DNA of 60,000 bases. Source: Bolinopsis microptera. Lineage: Eukaryota > Ctenophora > Tentaculata > Lobata > Bolinopsidae. Positions 31,301 through 42,478 of the stretch are shown here, piece after piece. Within the stretch, counting starts at the first letter, position 1. Every line of letters starts with the position of its first letter. The notes under the pieces are model-generated. The model did no database searches. It saw nothing but the letters and a program-made list of their open reading frames with translations, and was not told the origin of the DNA. The position numbers and the translations under genes were made by a program. Location: contig NC_087079.1 of the NCBI RefSeq assembly GCF_026151205.1, positions 1,826,028 to 1,886,027 on the forward strand, written 5' to 3'.

Positions 31301-34300
31301 ACGCCATCATTTGCGATGAAAGAAATATTACTATAAGCTATAAGACATAATATTTACCAAGGAGATAAAATGCCATAAAATACAACATCTGCTCTCTGTC
31401 AGATTTCCTGAACGCCATCATTTGCGATGAAAGAAATATTACTATAGCTATAAGACATAATATCGTCGTTGAAGGTGACCTACCATTTTTCTATTTGAAA
31501 ATTCAATTAATTATTATATATACATAATAATCAATTGAATATAAATAAGAATCAAGCGTTGCTACTGACTAGCAAAATAAACTTGAATTTATAATAATGA
31601 CCACTTTCCGATATTGTTGTACTTTTCCATTTCTCATTTAGTCAAGTTTAGTAAATAATTAATACCCGTTTTTCTATCGTTATCAAAATTGCAACATTTT
31701 TAATAAGTAAAATATTAATCATACTATAATCTTCTCTCTCAATAATAATACTGCACTGCAGTAAAATGTCCATGACGTAGTCATTGCCGTTCATATGATA
31801 TCCATGTCCTGTAAGTGTAACGACCCACAAGACACGTAGTCATTACCGTTCATATGATATCGATTTCCTCTAACGACCCACACTCAGGAGTGGGTACTCG
31901 ATCAGTCTCAACCAGCTCAGGATCATCTTCTCTCACGGAGCTGAGTCTCCGTTTACCTGCCTGGTCTGATACCTGGCGTTCCGTTACTCCGGAATGTCCG
32001 GGGGATGTCTCCCCAGGGGGTGTATCTTCTGCTTGGATATCCTCCTGGAACATCTCCAGTAGAAGCTGATTGTACGACTTGGTGCTCTTCTGTCTTTTGT
32101 ACTTAATCTTTTCGTCGAGGGGTGTTGTGCCGATGTAGATCTTCTTTAAACCTTCTGCGTCCACATCGTTGCTGTTAGTTAAAGAGGAAGATCTGTACCA
32201 GACTGGTTGGTCCTGAGGATGTGACTCTCTTCTTGCGTTCATCCCTCGCTCATCCAAATGTTCGTCTATACCTTCTTGTTTTTTCTTATCCAGCTCTATT
32301 TGCAACATGAACGCCTCAATCACAAATGCAAGGAAGATGTTGAGTATTATGAGTACAATAAGCACATGGAAAGAAAGGAAGTAGAGCCTGCTCGCCTTGG
32401 AGGTGACAGCCACGAAACCACCAACAAGAATGTGCCATTGATTTACTAGGGTCAGCGTCCACAGGACCACGAAACTGTAGAGCACGTTGTTAAATGACAG
32501 GACACAGTAACCCTCCCTGACGAAATCTGTGTGGTTCAAGGCCTCGTTCCCACAGTTGACTGTGTCGTTGAGGATCTTCCCGGCAAACAGCTCCATTCCT
32601 ACTATTGCATAACTGTAGTAGAAAAGAAAGAGGAGGAGAGCGTAGGATCCCATGCTGGGCACGATCTGCATCAGCGTGCTTACAATCAATCTTAGTTGCG
32701 GGATGCTGAGAAGAAGCTTCAACAGCCTCAACACTCGGAGTGTCAAGACCATGTCGAGGAAGACAGCGCTCAACTCTTCGTCCTTGGAGTCGTGCAGACC
32801 CTCCACGTCTACCACCAGCGAGAATATTGTAGCACTCCAAATCACTAGGCAATCATAGCAGTTCCAGGCTGTGCTAGCAAACTTTCTTGGGCCGTACGTA
32901 TACACCTTCAGCGCAATCTCAATGTTGAACAGGACCAGGAATATGTCTTCAAGATAAGTGGGGGCTGATCTTATTGAGAGAACTACTGCATTAACGAAGA
33001 TAAGAGCATCGTATGATAACGTGAAAGCAAAATGTTCCACAGCACATCTTAAGTAGCACGAGGGGCTGCAGTTGTAAATGAAGGGAAATTGTAATTCCAA
33101 CCATGTCTTCTTCGTTATCACTATTATTATTTCAGAAGAAAGGAGGTCAGTGATCTTGAAGAACGCTTGCAGGGAAATTCCTGGGAGTTCTTTATTTGGG
33201 GCCATGTAGTCCCAGTAGAGCGAATGAAGAGCATCTGGACATCCGAATTCTCTGTAGGCCTTAAGCCAAACATCTTTGTGGATATGGTTAGTGTCCGGGT
33301 CTTTAAGCAGAGTAAACGCCTTAAGTAGGTTGCCTTGGATTATGCCTACATCAACTTTTACCTCTTCGAGTAAGTGTAATTTGTAATGTTTGTACACCAC
33401 TGCTAGCAGGATGTTCATGAGGATGAAGGTGGTGATGACTGAGAATGGCATGAAGAAAAAGAAGAACGCTGTTCGTTCCGGAATGCTGGTAGAGATACAT
33501 CCGGACTGTTTGCTGTCGTCATGAGAACGTAAAGATTCCAGTAGGAGTCCAGGAAGTTGTCGAGGTAAGGGTCTCCGTGGGGGTCTAGCAGGGTCCGTCT
33601 TTCAAAGAACTTGGTGGCCATCATAGCAAAGATAGCTATGAAAAGGAAGATTAACACAAGAACACTGATAACGTCAACAACAGTCTTCTTGATGTTTCTC
33701 AGAAGTTTTCTCAGGTTTCGGTTATCTGAGAAGTTGATAATGAGGAGAGGCCTCAAAACTCTGCTAACTCTGATCACTTCCCTTCCTTCCCCCACTTTAT
33801 AAACAAACCATACCACCGTGTCAACGAGCATCACAGCAATGCTTACAATAATCACACAGTTCTTTATGTCAGACCAGAAGTCCCCAGGATGCAAGCACAA
33901 ACGTAGGTGAAGGACCCTACAAGAACATGCGATCAGACAGATGAGCTCCAGTGCTAACACTGCCTGCCAATGAACCTGGAGGACCTCAACTGCTGGTGTC
34001 TCAACTAGGGCTAGGCCCAGGAGTAGAGCAGGGGAATATGACGAACAAGTATCTGATTGCTTTGTTCTGGTAAGTTTGATATAAAGAAAGTTTGTCAGGT
34101 CGAAAGGGGACGTTTCTGAAGTGAAGCGCGTCTTCAACGTACATTGCTGCAATCGTTAAGTCTAGTTCAGACTTCCAATTAGAGCTAGAGGCTGATCTTT
34201 TCCCGTTTGGAATCGCTCTGAACTCCTCGTCTGAGCTTGTAGATAGATTTGCAAACATGGGGTTACTGAACCCTGCTGTTTCGTCCGATGATTGTATTTG

Positions 34301-37300
34301 TGATTCATTTTCCAGAGGATCGTCCTGGAACTGAAGACTTACCATAGCTTCATCGGAGCCAAAATACTGAAAAATAGCGTGAATCATGCGACTCATAGGA
34401 TAAGAATCAAGAATTGAATAGACTGACGAAAAAAGATCTAACTAACTTCTAACTTATCATGGATTAAGGTACTAAAAATACTTTTCACTACTCTTTTAAT
34501 TTGGTGGATTCGTGTAGTGTTATTGAGTCTCATGATTTGATGTTTCTTTCATTCAAATTTCTGATTGTTTCTGAATAGACTCAGTGAAGACAGATTATAA
34601 TTGAAATACATTGCTGAATAACGTATCGAAATTTCTACGTTGTACTCATATTCTGAAATAGTGTTAATTAAATAGAGTCCAGGTTTCTCGACAATTTTGA
34701 TGGAGAGCCCACCATGTCTGACAGTTACCGGGGTAATCACAGGGCTCCAATGCTCTATCTTACAGTGGTCATGATCTATCCAATAGTGATAATGACCACA
34801 GCCCCCTACGAGGAAGATATGTCTGACAGCATCTAACAGACTCCAGACCTCTTGACAAGAAATCCTGTACAAGTACAACATCAAACTGCAGAACATGCGC
34901 AGCTTTAACCGATGGAGAATGCACCACAACTAACACCGTCCACCACATCACCTGTGAAGTAGACAATTGCACCGAGAACTATGGTGGCGAGACCTACAGA
35001 GTACAGACCACTCAAGTGCAGGTTTGACTTTGAAGAACACTACCGTAGTGCGGCAAACCCAACAGTCATCCTCAGCACATAGGTCCTCCAAAGCTAAAAC
35101 TTCAAATCGTGGATAGAGGAACATCACTCATCAAGAGAAAAATTAAAGAAGCCCGATTTTTAGTTGAAAAGAAACCAACACTCAACGACAAAACAGGGTT
35201 GAACAATCTAACACAGTTTTTAATTGAGTGACGTGTAAATAGTAATATTATCCTTTAAATTTCACCCCTCTGACTTTCAAACAGAGGGGTTTATTCAGAA
35301 ACTATTCAGAAACAATTAGAATTTATTTCCACTAGAATCTGTCTTCACTGAGTCTATCCAGAAGCAATCAGAAATTTGAATGAAAGAAACTCTTTTAATT
35401 GTTTTATGACAGGTCACATACTTTGACCCTTACTTAAAGTCCTATCATTAATTGGAAATTAACAGTTGCCGGTGTAAATTTTTATGAAGATTTGTTATTC
35501 GCGGACTAGATCTCTGATTGGAAATAATAGCTGACGCTACAGTTATCGGTAAATTAAAATTAAAAATCAAAATTACTCTTTTTCACAAACAATTCATCAG
35601 TAAATATTATCGAGAAGCAAAGCAACTTCACAAAGATTGTGTAGCGGACAAGCATTTTATCCGAGATAAAAGGGTGTTCTGTTACCTCTCTGGCCAACAT
35701 AGGACTGCCTTTGAAGATTCTGAAACTTGATATTACTTTTCTGTCAACTGCACGAAACTGTAGTTGGAACAAAATAAAGATGGAATTTTAACTCTATTCT
35801 ACAGCGTTTGAAGTGAACACTTTCACTGTCGATTAGCGTTACATTTAGATTGAAACTTGTTCGGCTCAAAACCGTAGACAATGTTGAATTTAATATGACT
35901 GCCACAATCAGCTCAACACTTAACGCTACACAAGTTTAGTTTAGGGTTTTTCACGAAGAAAATATGTGAAATGTATAGATCGAAACTTGGATATTATAGT
36001 GGTGATAGAGTGGCGTTTTATCAATATCTGGTATTAATTTTATATTAAGCAGACTCGACCGGTAATACTATCTAGAAACAGATAAATTAAATCTATAATT
36101 TTAAAAAGGAATAATATTTCAAATATTAATTTTAAAAAGGAATAATATTTCAAATATTAATTCAAATAAAGCCCAGGGACCAGATGGCATACACGGTAAA
36201 ATTCTCAAAAATTGTTCCGTAGGTTTAGCTTACCCTCTAACATGCATTTTTCGTGGATCTTACAACAGCGGCTACATTCCACAAGAATGGAAACTTGCAA
36301 ATGTTGTCCCAATATTTAAGAAAGGTAAGAAAAGTGAGGTTGAAAACTATAGACCAATATCCCTTACTTGTTTAGTCATGAAAGTTTTTGAGCGCATTGT
36401 TAAACGTAAACTGCTTTCTTTGACAAGTACCCTTCTTGATCCCAGGCAGCATGGTTTTCTAGAGCACAAGTCATGCACAACCAATATGGTTGACTTTTGT
36501 GATAGCCTGGCATTGTCTCTTAACGAAAACATTATCAATCATGTTGTGTATTTTGATTTTGCTAAGGCATTTGATTCTGTAAATCATGATATCCTTCTTC
36601 ATAAGCTAAAGACCTTATATAACATTGATGGTACACTTCTCAAATTTCTTACCAATTACCTTCAAGGCCGTTACCAAAGAGTGGTTATTGGTAATGAGAT
36701 GTCATCTACCCTCTCAGTTAATTCTGGTGTCCCCCAGGGCTCTATTCTTGGTCCCTTACTTTTTGTATTGTTTATCAATGATATTCCTCTTGGCCTTTCG
36801 GATAATACTGATATTGTTTTGTATGCCGATGATACAAAAATCTGGCGTAAAATACATTCATCTTCTGATAATACTAATTTACAAATGGATATAGACTATC
36901 TCTCTGACTGGGCACTAAGAAACAAAATGCGATTCCATCCAGCAAAATGTAAAGTGCTTATTGTTTCAGGAAAACCATCTTTATCTCCTCCATTCGCATA
37001 CAATCTTGATGGCTCTCCTCTTGTGTATGTAGAGTTAGAAAAAGATCTTGGAGTCGATGTTACTCCTAAGCTAAGTTGGAATAGTCAGTGCGACAGAATT
37101 TATACTAAGGCCTGCCAACAACTTGGTATGGTCAGAAGAGATGGCCATATTGTCATTGATCAGAAACGTCGCCGGGCGCTTTACCTCTCCCTGGTTCGTA
37201 GCCAATTCGAAAATTGTTCCATAATCTGGCGCCCTTGTAATAAATCACTTAGTGATAAATTAGAAAGTCTCCAAAAGAGAGCTATTAAATGGATTCTGTC

Positions 37301-39681
37301 TGAAGAGGGCCGCAGTTATCCACCTGAGCAATATGTCAAAAAGTGCAAGCTTGTCGACATTCTCCCTTTGTCTCAAAAGTTTGACTTGAATGATCTTATT
37401 TTTTTCCACAAAGTTCTTAACAATTTAATTCCTGTATCACTGCCTCACTATCTCTCTTTATATCAGGGCACTTCTCGACTAAGACGTTGCCACCTCGACA
37501 GTCTGTCTATTGTGTCATCAATTTTACCTAAGTTAAGTCAGAATTCACACACCACATGTACCTCAAATAGCCCACTGGCAAAATCATTTTTCTACAGAAC
37601 CCATATACTGTGGAATGGACTCCCTTTACAGGTAAGACAGATTGTGTCTACTAGTCTTTTCAAAGCTGAGGTCACTAAGCATCTATGGAAATGTTTATTG
37701 GATAGTGAAACAACAGTCTAGCCTAGTCTCTTTGCTCCCCATATTATTATTATTTTTGTTTTATTAATTTTTTTATCTACCTTCCTATACTTTCAACATC
37801 ATATCACACTTCACCCGCACACCTTCTCACACATTAATGACCATTTCAGACCTGTATCTAATGTATCTGGAATTTGACGTATTGAAATACAAATTTTGAC
37901 TCTATATCCACAGTTATTCACCATGGATTTGTTTGTTATTAAATAGTTTTTCATAAATTTTTGGATTTAGATTAATTCGATGTAATGGGTCCAAGTTACT
38001 GCGGACATAGTTCACTATGTGTTTACCGTGTTTGGGTGCCCATCATATTTTACAGATGGGGGCGATATTTTGAACGATTCTATTTTATATTCATCTATTG
38101 CTGTACTCTGTAAAATTTGAAAAGTATTTAATAAAAAATAGACCACCCCTCCCACGGCCCGCCATCCCCCCCCCCCCCCTGCAACTAACTCTTGTTCAAC
38201 AGATGATTCCCACTGACTAACTCTTCTTCCCCCGCCCCCTGACTAAATCTTGTTCCCCCGCCCCCCTGACTAACTCTTCTTCCCCCGCCCCCTGACTAAA
38301 TCTTGTTCCCCCGCCCCCCTGACTAACTCTTGTTCCCCCGCCCCCCTGACTAACTCTTCTTCCACAGCTGATTTGAAGCAAGAGTGGGCTGACAAACAGA
38401 AACAGATAAAAGACCAGGACGTTGAACTCACATTCAACTACTGGGACGGATCAGGTACATTGCTATAATCTAATTTCTTTACATTTCCGATAGTTTTTGT
38501 TTCCTTACTTTTGTTTTGTATCTCATTCCTTTTGATAGAATGTGCCAAAATTAACTGTCGTTTTTAGATATTATATCTCTTTATACTAACATAACAATGT
38601 TATTTGATAATTAGTCTTTTGGCAATTGGAAACTGAATGATTTAAATATATTTTAAACTCAATATTTTGCATAACTCTAATCTACAATTTCAGGACATAG
38701 ACATAAAGTTCTCATGAAGAAGGGATATACGATAGAACAGTTTCTAAACTTCGCGTTGGAATCACTCATCCCGATATACCCTGATGTTAGATATCTTCAG
38801 ATTTCATATTCATCAATATAATTATTGATCATTTATCTTCTCAAGAGCTAATTTAGATAACGAACACATTTGTGTTTCAAGATTTTGCATCGCATAGATT
38901 TTAATTAACATTAAAAAAACCTATATTATAAGATCGAGATCTGCTTCACATTTCAGACCGCAAATTTTGTTAATGAGACCCCGTATTTATCTGCTATTTC
39001 AGGTGAGGTGTGCGAGTGTGGACATGTTGATGTTTGTTAAAGCAGATCTGATAATACCACACTACCTTACTTTCTATCAGATGGAACAGATGAATGCTAG
39101 AGGTGAAAAAGGACCGCTTTTCAGGTATGTTTTAAAGAATGCTTCTAAAGATATGCTTCTTCGAATATACTTTTTGACAGTTTAGTTGAGCATATCTTGA
39201 TTTGGCGTGCCCATTTTTCTTCGCTTCATTCTCAACAATTCAATCACTCTGCAGTCAACTTGTTTGATACCCTGTAGTCTTCAAAGTTATCAATTTATCT
39301 AATTACTGATTTCTGGTTAGGTTTGTGCCGCACAAAGAAGAAGAGAACAAAGCCCCAGGTCTACTTAAAGACGATCTTCAATACGGCAAGGTATGCAATA
39401 CTTTACATACTGATACGTCCAGTCTCCAGATGAAACAGGGAAATTGTTAAGCTTGTAAAACCCATACAAATTTAGTTTTAAACTCAAATAATTGAGATGA
39501 AGTGGTACATTGATGCAAGCTAAGAGCTCGCGTGAGATTTATCTTACCACAATTTATTTAGGTTACCTTGAGATCGTGGTACGAAAGAAACAAACACATG
39601 TTCCCGGCTAACAGATGGAAATCGTTTGACCCTGAAGTCAACTGGGAAAAATACACACTCGAACAGACTTTTAAACGGTGA
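28337..39681 (+). CDS. FAM50: FAM50/XAP5 family nuclear protein
   Basis: Exons supported by phase and similarity: 28337-28417 ([14 protein letters not shown]), 30358-30498 ([12 protein letters not shown], then [13 protein letters not shown]), 30749-30868 (or from 30728; [18 protein letters not shown]), 38368-38454 ([20 protein letters not shown]), 38694-38785 ([17 protein letters not shown]), 39003-39124 ([16 protein letters not shown]), 39321-39390 and 39562-39681 ([17 protein letters not shown]). These match the conserved XAP5 domain; the human protein has TSFLPDRDRE, YWDGSGHRR and SWYEKNKHIFPASRW. FAM50A is a nuclear spliceosome-associated protein. The exon expected between the first two (about 45 residues, length 1 modulo 3) was not found; joining them directly gives a stop. 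The 7.5-kb intron 30869-38367 houses an antisense channel gene and two retroelements. Confidence 0.88.
28640..29760 (+). pseudogene. Decayed duplicate of the ZNF 3' half and FAM50 exon 1
   Basis: This stretch parallels 27250-28560 with many indels. GATACAAAAGTAAGATAAAGG mirrors GATACCAAAAGTAAGATGAAAGG of the zinc-finger gene; TACTTTTAAGTCGAAAAT and ACTCAACTTACTCA follow. Then come AATCAAAATGTAGTTTA (the finger stop region), ATAACCTCAGTTCC, GAAGAAACATGAT and finally AAACGCTGGAAAAAGGGC, matching the FAM50 exon 1 end and its intron start (TAACCTTGACCAATATTAGC). No open frame survives. It is an old tandem duplication lying in the first FAM50 intron. Confidence 0.85.
30595..30727 (+). repeat. Tandem TACATTGCAG array next to a FAM50 acceptor
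   Basis: Short repeats of TACATTGTACATTATACATT with three copies of ACATTGCAGC(T/G)TATA(G/T)AA at about 30635, 30675 and 30710. Each copy ends in a splice-acceptor-like TTGCAG and lies directly before FAM50 exon 3. Phase shows that these decoys cannot be used without a stop. Confidence 0.85.
31235..31463. repeat. 111-bp tandem duplication
   Basis: CATAATATTTACCAAGGAG occurs at 31235 and 31346, and the sequence up to GAAAGAAATATTACTATA is nearly identical in both copies. A third start, CATAATAT, follows at 31456. Confidence 0.95.
31777..31885. repeat. 59-bp tandem duplication at the channel gene 3' end
   Basis: GTAGTCATT(G/A)CCGTTCATATGATATC occurs at 31777 and 31836 and both copies continue to TAACGACCCACA with a small gap. 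The second copy contains the stop codon and last codons of the channel frame, so the coding end itself was duplicated. Confidence 0.9.
31850..34396 (-). pseudogene. Two-pore segment channel (TPC), intronless, two frame offsets
   Basis: Two six-TM repeats typical of endolysosomal two-pore channels, about 849 codons without introns. Repeat I has S4 [16 protein letters not shown] and the filter region TTANSPDV, nearly the TPC signature TTANNPDV. A linker follows, then repeat II has S4 [18 protein letters not shown], the pore stretch [14 protein letters not shown] and S6 [12 protein letters not shown]. The N-terminal part (34396-34025) and the C-terminal part (33478-31850) share one frame. The segment between them is read one base out: an extra base in TTCCCC near 34022, and a missing base near 33479 restores the frame. 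It may be an ageing retrogene or assembly indels. An alternative start is ATG 34345, after an acceptor TATTTTTCAG ending at 34367. TPCs conduct Na+/Ca2+ in endosomes and lysosomes. The gene lies antisense in a FAM50 intron. Confidence 0.85.
34542..35390 (+). mobile_element. Penelope-like element remnant with GIY-YIG domain
   Basis: Plus-strand fragments from about 34848 read [15 protein letters not shown], then [21 protein letters not shown], a one-base slip, [15 protein letters not shown], and finally [19 protein letters not shown] ending at a stop near 35231. The order Cys-rich stretch, YxGET, RF..EH and RKIKEA..LNxK is that of the GIY-YIG endonuclease at the C-terminus of Penelope-like elements. 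Only this 3' part is present. It is bracketed by inverted repeats, 34542-34609 and 35322-35390 (GTTTCTTTCATTCAAATTTC in both, reverse-complemented), consistent with the terminal repeats of this class. Confidence 0.75.
36099..36160 (+). repeat. 31-bp tandem duplication at the 5' junction of a retroelement
   Basis: TTTTAAAAAGGAATAATATT plus CAAATATTAA is present twice in succession immediately before the reverse-transcriptase frame begins. Confidence 0.9.
36157..37721 (+). CDS. LINE reverse transcriptase, partial but open
   Basis: About 521 codons without a stop; the first Met of the frame (36378) lies inside the RT domain. Motifs in order: [24 protein letters not shown], here cited as its parts [13 protein letters not shown] and NYRPISLT; motif [19 protein letters not shown]; motif [20 protein letters not shown]; motif [11 protein letters not shown]; then [16 protein letters not shown]. 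The C-terminus ([17 protein letters not shown] ... [10 protein letters not shown]) is the usual end of CR1/Jockey-type RTs. Intact catalytic YADD and an unbroken frame suggest a young insertion, but the missing 5' half makes it non-autonomous. Confidence 0.93.
36157..37930 (+). mobile_element. 5'-truncated CR1/L2/Jockey-like LINE
   Basis: A plus-strand non-LTR element that starts mid-RT ([14 protein letters not shown]) and extends through the ORF stop at 37721 into a T-rich and then ACC-rich 3' region with ATTGAAATACAAATTTTGAC near 37881. No endonuclease or RNase H domain is present. The 3' limit is approximate. It lies in the large FAM50 intron, in the sense orientation. Confidence 0.85.
38182..38367 (+). 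repeat. 26-27-bp minisatellite made of branch-point and pyrimidine-tract modules
   Basis: TGACTAA starts at 38214, 38240, 38267, 38293, 38320 and 38347 (spacing 26-27), each followed by CTCTTCTT or ATCTTGTT and a C-rich tract. A related unit with ACTAACTCTTGTTCAACAG lies at 38184. The last unit leads straight into TCTTCTTCCACAG, the acceptor of the FAM50 exon at 38368. Each unit thus contains a branch-point-like CTGAC/CTAAC and a polypyrimidine tract. Confidence 0.9.
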
Positions 39682-39970
39682 CAGGATAATACCGGCTCCG
39701 GCGACCCTCTCTACTCAACTATTACCTCTGGGGACCTCAGGCTTAGTGTTCATAAACCGAATGAAGATATGGCGGAGTGACAGGCTGAGCGCCGCCCAGT
39801 AATGACCCTCTCTAGTCATATCAGCTATTATACACTATCCGGTGCTATCTTGTGAAGTTGGACAGAAATTGTCGGGACTATTTTAATCTTTAAGTTAATA
39901 TTGAGGTATGAATCAGATTCATTAGTAAAATCAGCTTATATTGCAATAAAATTGTTAAAATACAGTTTCA

Positions 39971-41788
39971 TCATCCGTCCTGTGCCGCTTTTTCTTCTTT
40001 TTCTCCTCCATTTTCTCCTCCCTTTTCTCCTTCTTCATCTCCTACTCCATCCTTGTTGGCTGTTTCTCCTCCTCCATCCTGCTTAGCTTTCTCGCTCTCT
40101 TTCGCCTCATTTGCTTTTGCAGTTTTTGCAGCTTTCTTCTTCTTCCTCTTCCTTAATTTTGTTTTCTTGTCTTCTTGCGGGATGTTGATACCTGTAAGAA
40201 GATACTATTTTAGTCTATAACCATTTGGAAACAAGTAATCAACCTGTTCAATATAAACTTTAGATAATAGTGGCCTGGGAGAAGTATAATAGTGGGAGAA
40301 GTATCTGAATGCGCTGAAAAGCCAAAGTCTAGCTTTTTGGATATCAAGCTTCGCGGATAGGTTATCAGTAATGACGGACATCAAAATACTGTCCCAAATT
40401 ATCTTGCACATACCTTTGCTAGCAAGGAACACTATCGCTGCCTTTTTCTTTGCTTTAAACTCTAATTTTCTCTTTATACTCCTCTTTTTAGCCTCTCTAT
40501 CCTTCTGCTTCTGAATTTGTAGCTTCTCCGCTCTTTTCTTTCTCCTTTCTTTCTGAAAATAATAACTTTTAGAGGTTTCAAATAATGCGTTCATTCTTAG
40601 GAGTTAGGACTACACCAATACTTGGTTACTCAAAAAACAAGATGCTAATAAAAGATCTGTACCTGTTTTTCCTTCTCCGACCTGGTATCTATTTCAATAA
40701 TACCACGTTTTTCAGCACTTCTCTTCAAGCCAGATATTCCTTCTTTCCAATACTTAGAGGCTGAAGCCACGGCAAACGACAGCTGAGTTGGGACAAAGTG
40801 AGAGTTTTGTCTAAAGTCAGCCAAAAACGTCCTACATTCCGTTTCGCTAAGAGAAGAAAACTCCCAATTATTAAGGACTCACCTGTCCATGTTGCACATC
40901 CAAACCTCGCCCAAAACCGTGAACCTTGCTGTGCAACGCGTTCTTTTCTGCAAGCTGACTAAACTTCTCCAACGAACCGAAATATTCTCCACTCTGCAAC
41001 AATACATGGTGTTGATAGTGTGATATATAGTGCATTTTAAAACTTAATCTGATATAGATTAATATGTTAAATGTAATCGTGCACTTAAACAAACTGCAAA
41101 TGAATCGGCTCCCAATGACAATAGAATGTCTCCCAACTTACCACAAATATGTAAGGGAACTCCAAGTGTTTTGTTGAGTTTTGTAAGTATCTGGTTATTC
41201 TGCCCCTCTGAAGGTTGCCCTCCAAGTTGAAGTGATACATTTCCTCCCATAAGATATCGGCCTTCTGGAGAAGAATACGGTTCAGATTATTAACTTGCCA
41301 AATGTAAAAATAAGCCAGGAGTTCAAATTTTGTCCGTTTTATGAAAAGTAATGAAGATGGTGCTGTTTACCCTGACAAAAGTCTCCTCAACGTCGTCCAA
41401 GTAGTCAGGGTCTGCACTGTCACTGATTATAACATATTTCCGTCTGTCTGTCATCTTCCGGAGCATCTCCTTGACCGGCATAATGTAGTCTATCAAGGAC
41501 CTGGGACACATTATATCGTCTACACTCTACACTCTACAGTGGTACACTTTACGATTACACTGCATATGTAGACTCTTGAGTCTAGAGGGGTAGGACAGAA
41601 ATACTGCAGAGACTGATTTATTGCTAACTGTCTTGATAATTAATATTCAATCTTACCTACCTACTGAAACTATCAGTGTCAGACTCCTCCTTCTTTTCTT
41701 CTTTGGCAGGTTTTTCTTCTTTCTTCTTCTTTTCCTTGCCCTTTTTTTGACCACCTTCGCCCTCCGGATTCTCCTCAGCGTCCGACAT
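39971..41788 (-). CDS. Glutaredoxin-fold-like protein with Lys/Glu-rich ends
   Basis: Seven exons with consistent phases: 41788-41661, 41500-41371, 41264-41142, 40993-40883, 40782-40663, 40552-40414 and 40191-39971, giving 323 residues. Residues 1-40 are acidic/Lys-rich. The central region reads RKYVIISDSADPDYLDD, then GRITRYLQNSTKHLEFPYIFVSGEYFGSL, given here as LEFPYIFVSGEYFGSLEKF. Strand, helix, then a cis-Pro-like FPYIFV-G-YFGSL is the glutaredoxin layout, but the CPYC redox site is replaced by DPDY, so catalysis is unlikely. The C-terminal 160 residues are basic and probably helical (KERRKKRAEKLQIQKQK), ending in a Glu/Gly/Lys tail. I do not recognise the family. It converges with FAM50, stop to stop about 290 bp apart. 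Confidence 0.75.
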
Positions 41789-42414
41789 TGCAGCAAAGCA
41801 AAATGTACGATGACACAGACAAAAATGTTGGTACAAAATTATTGTGTCAGCTCATTATGATAGCTTGAAGGGTTTTTCAACATTTTATATAGAATTGATG
41901 GTATCGTGTGACGAATTTACTTGTTCTTGCTGTCATGGAATGATTTATTTGAATATAGTAAGTCCTTAATAGCTCTTTAACTTTTACTAGCTATATTATT
42001 GAATTCAATCTGAAATTGCCGAAAATACCTGATGTAACAGACAAACTAAATCCCGGAAATGGCCACTTAAGTACAGGGAAGCTGGCCGACGGGGAATAAT
42101 TTTATTGTAACCACAATGTTTCTTGTCTAGTCATAGTAAAGAGTCACTCACCCTGCTACGTTCTAGAAACATGACAGCTGCTTGTAGTAGTAGTAGTATA
42201 GTACTAGTAGCAAGAAACCACAATTAGCGCTCTAATGCATAATGAGAGCGTGAATGAAAATTATTGCCGGAAGAAAATATTACAATGCTTTGTTGTACCT
42301 ATCATGTGACGTTGTCTAGACACTAAAACTAATTTTATTGAAGCCTGATGAGCTGCTTTAAACCCTCTGAACAATGAAAGGCTGCAGAAGCGTGCCCAAC
42401 TCACTGACTCAGGT

Positions 42415-42478
42415 GGCTCTTGCGCGCGACCGCCATCACACCATACCGGACCGACCGCCGCGCGCTCGCGCGCTCATT
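42415..42478. promoter_or_regulatory. CpG-rich segment upstream of the glutaredoxin-like gene
   Basis: TTGCGCGCGACCGCC and GACCGCCGCGCGCTCGCGCGCTC stand out (cited in parts) in AT-rich surroundings, about 630-690 bp upstream of the ATG at 41788 on the minus strand. It is a candidate promoter or enhancer. Confidence 0.35.

Noticed and set aside
34549-34972. Minus-strand frames of 126 and 67 codons
   Set aside because: They run antisense to the Penelope-like GIY-YIG fragment, whose plus-strand motifs are convincing.
41142-41250. Alternative frame in exon 3 of the glutaredoxin-like gene (SLQLGGQPSEG)
   Set aside because: Intron phases on both sides require the other frame (LWEEMYHFNLEG), which also gives the continuous glutaredoxin-like segment.
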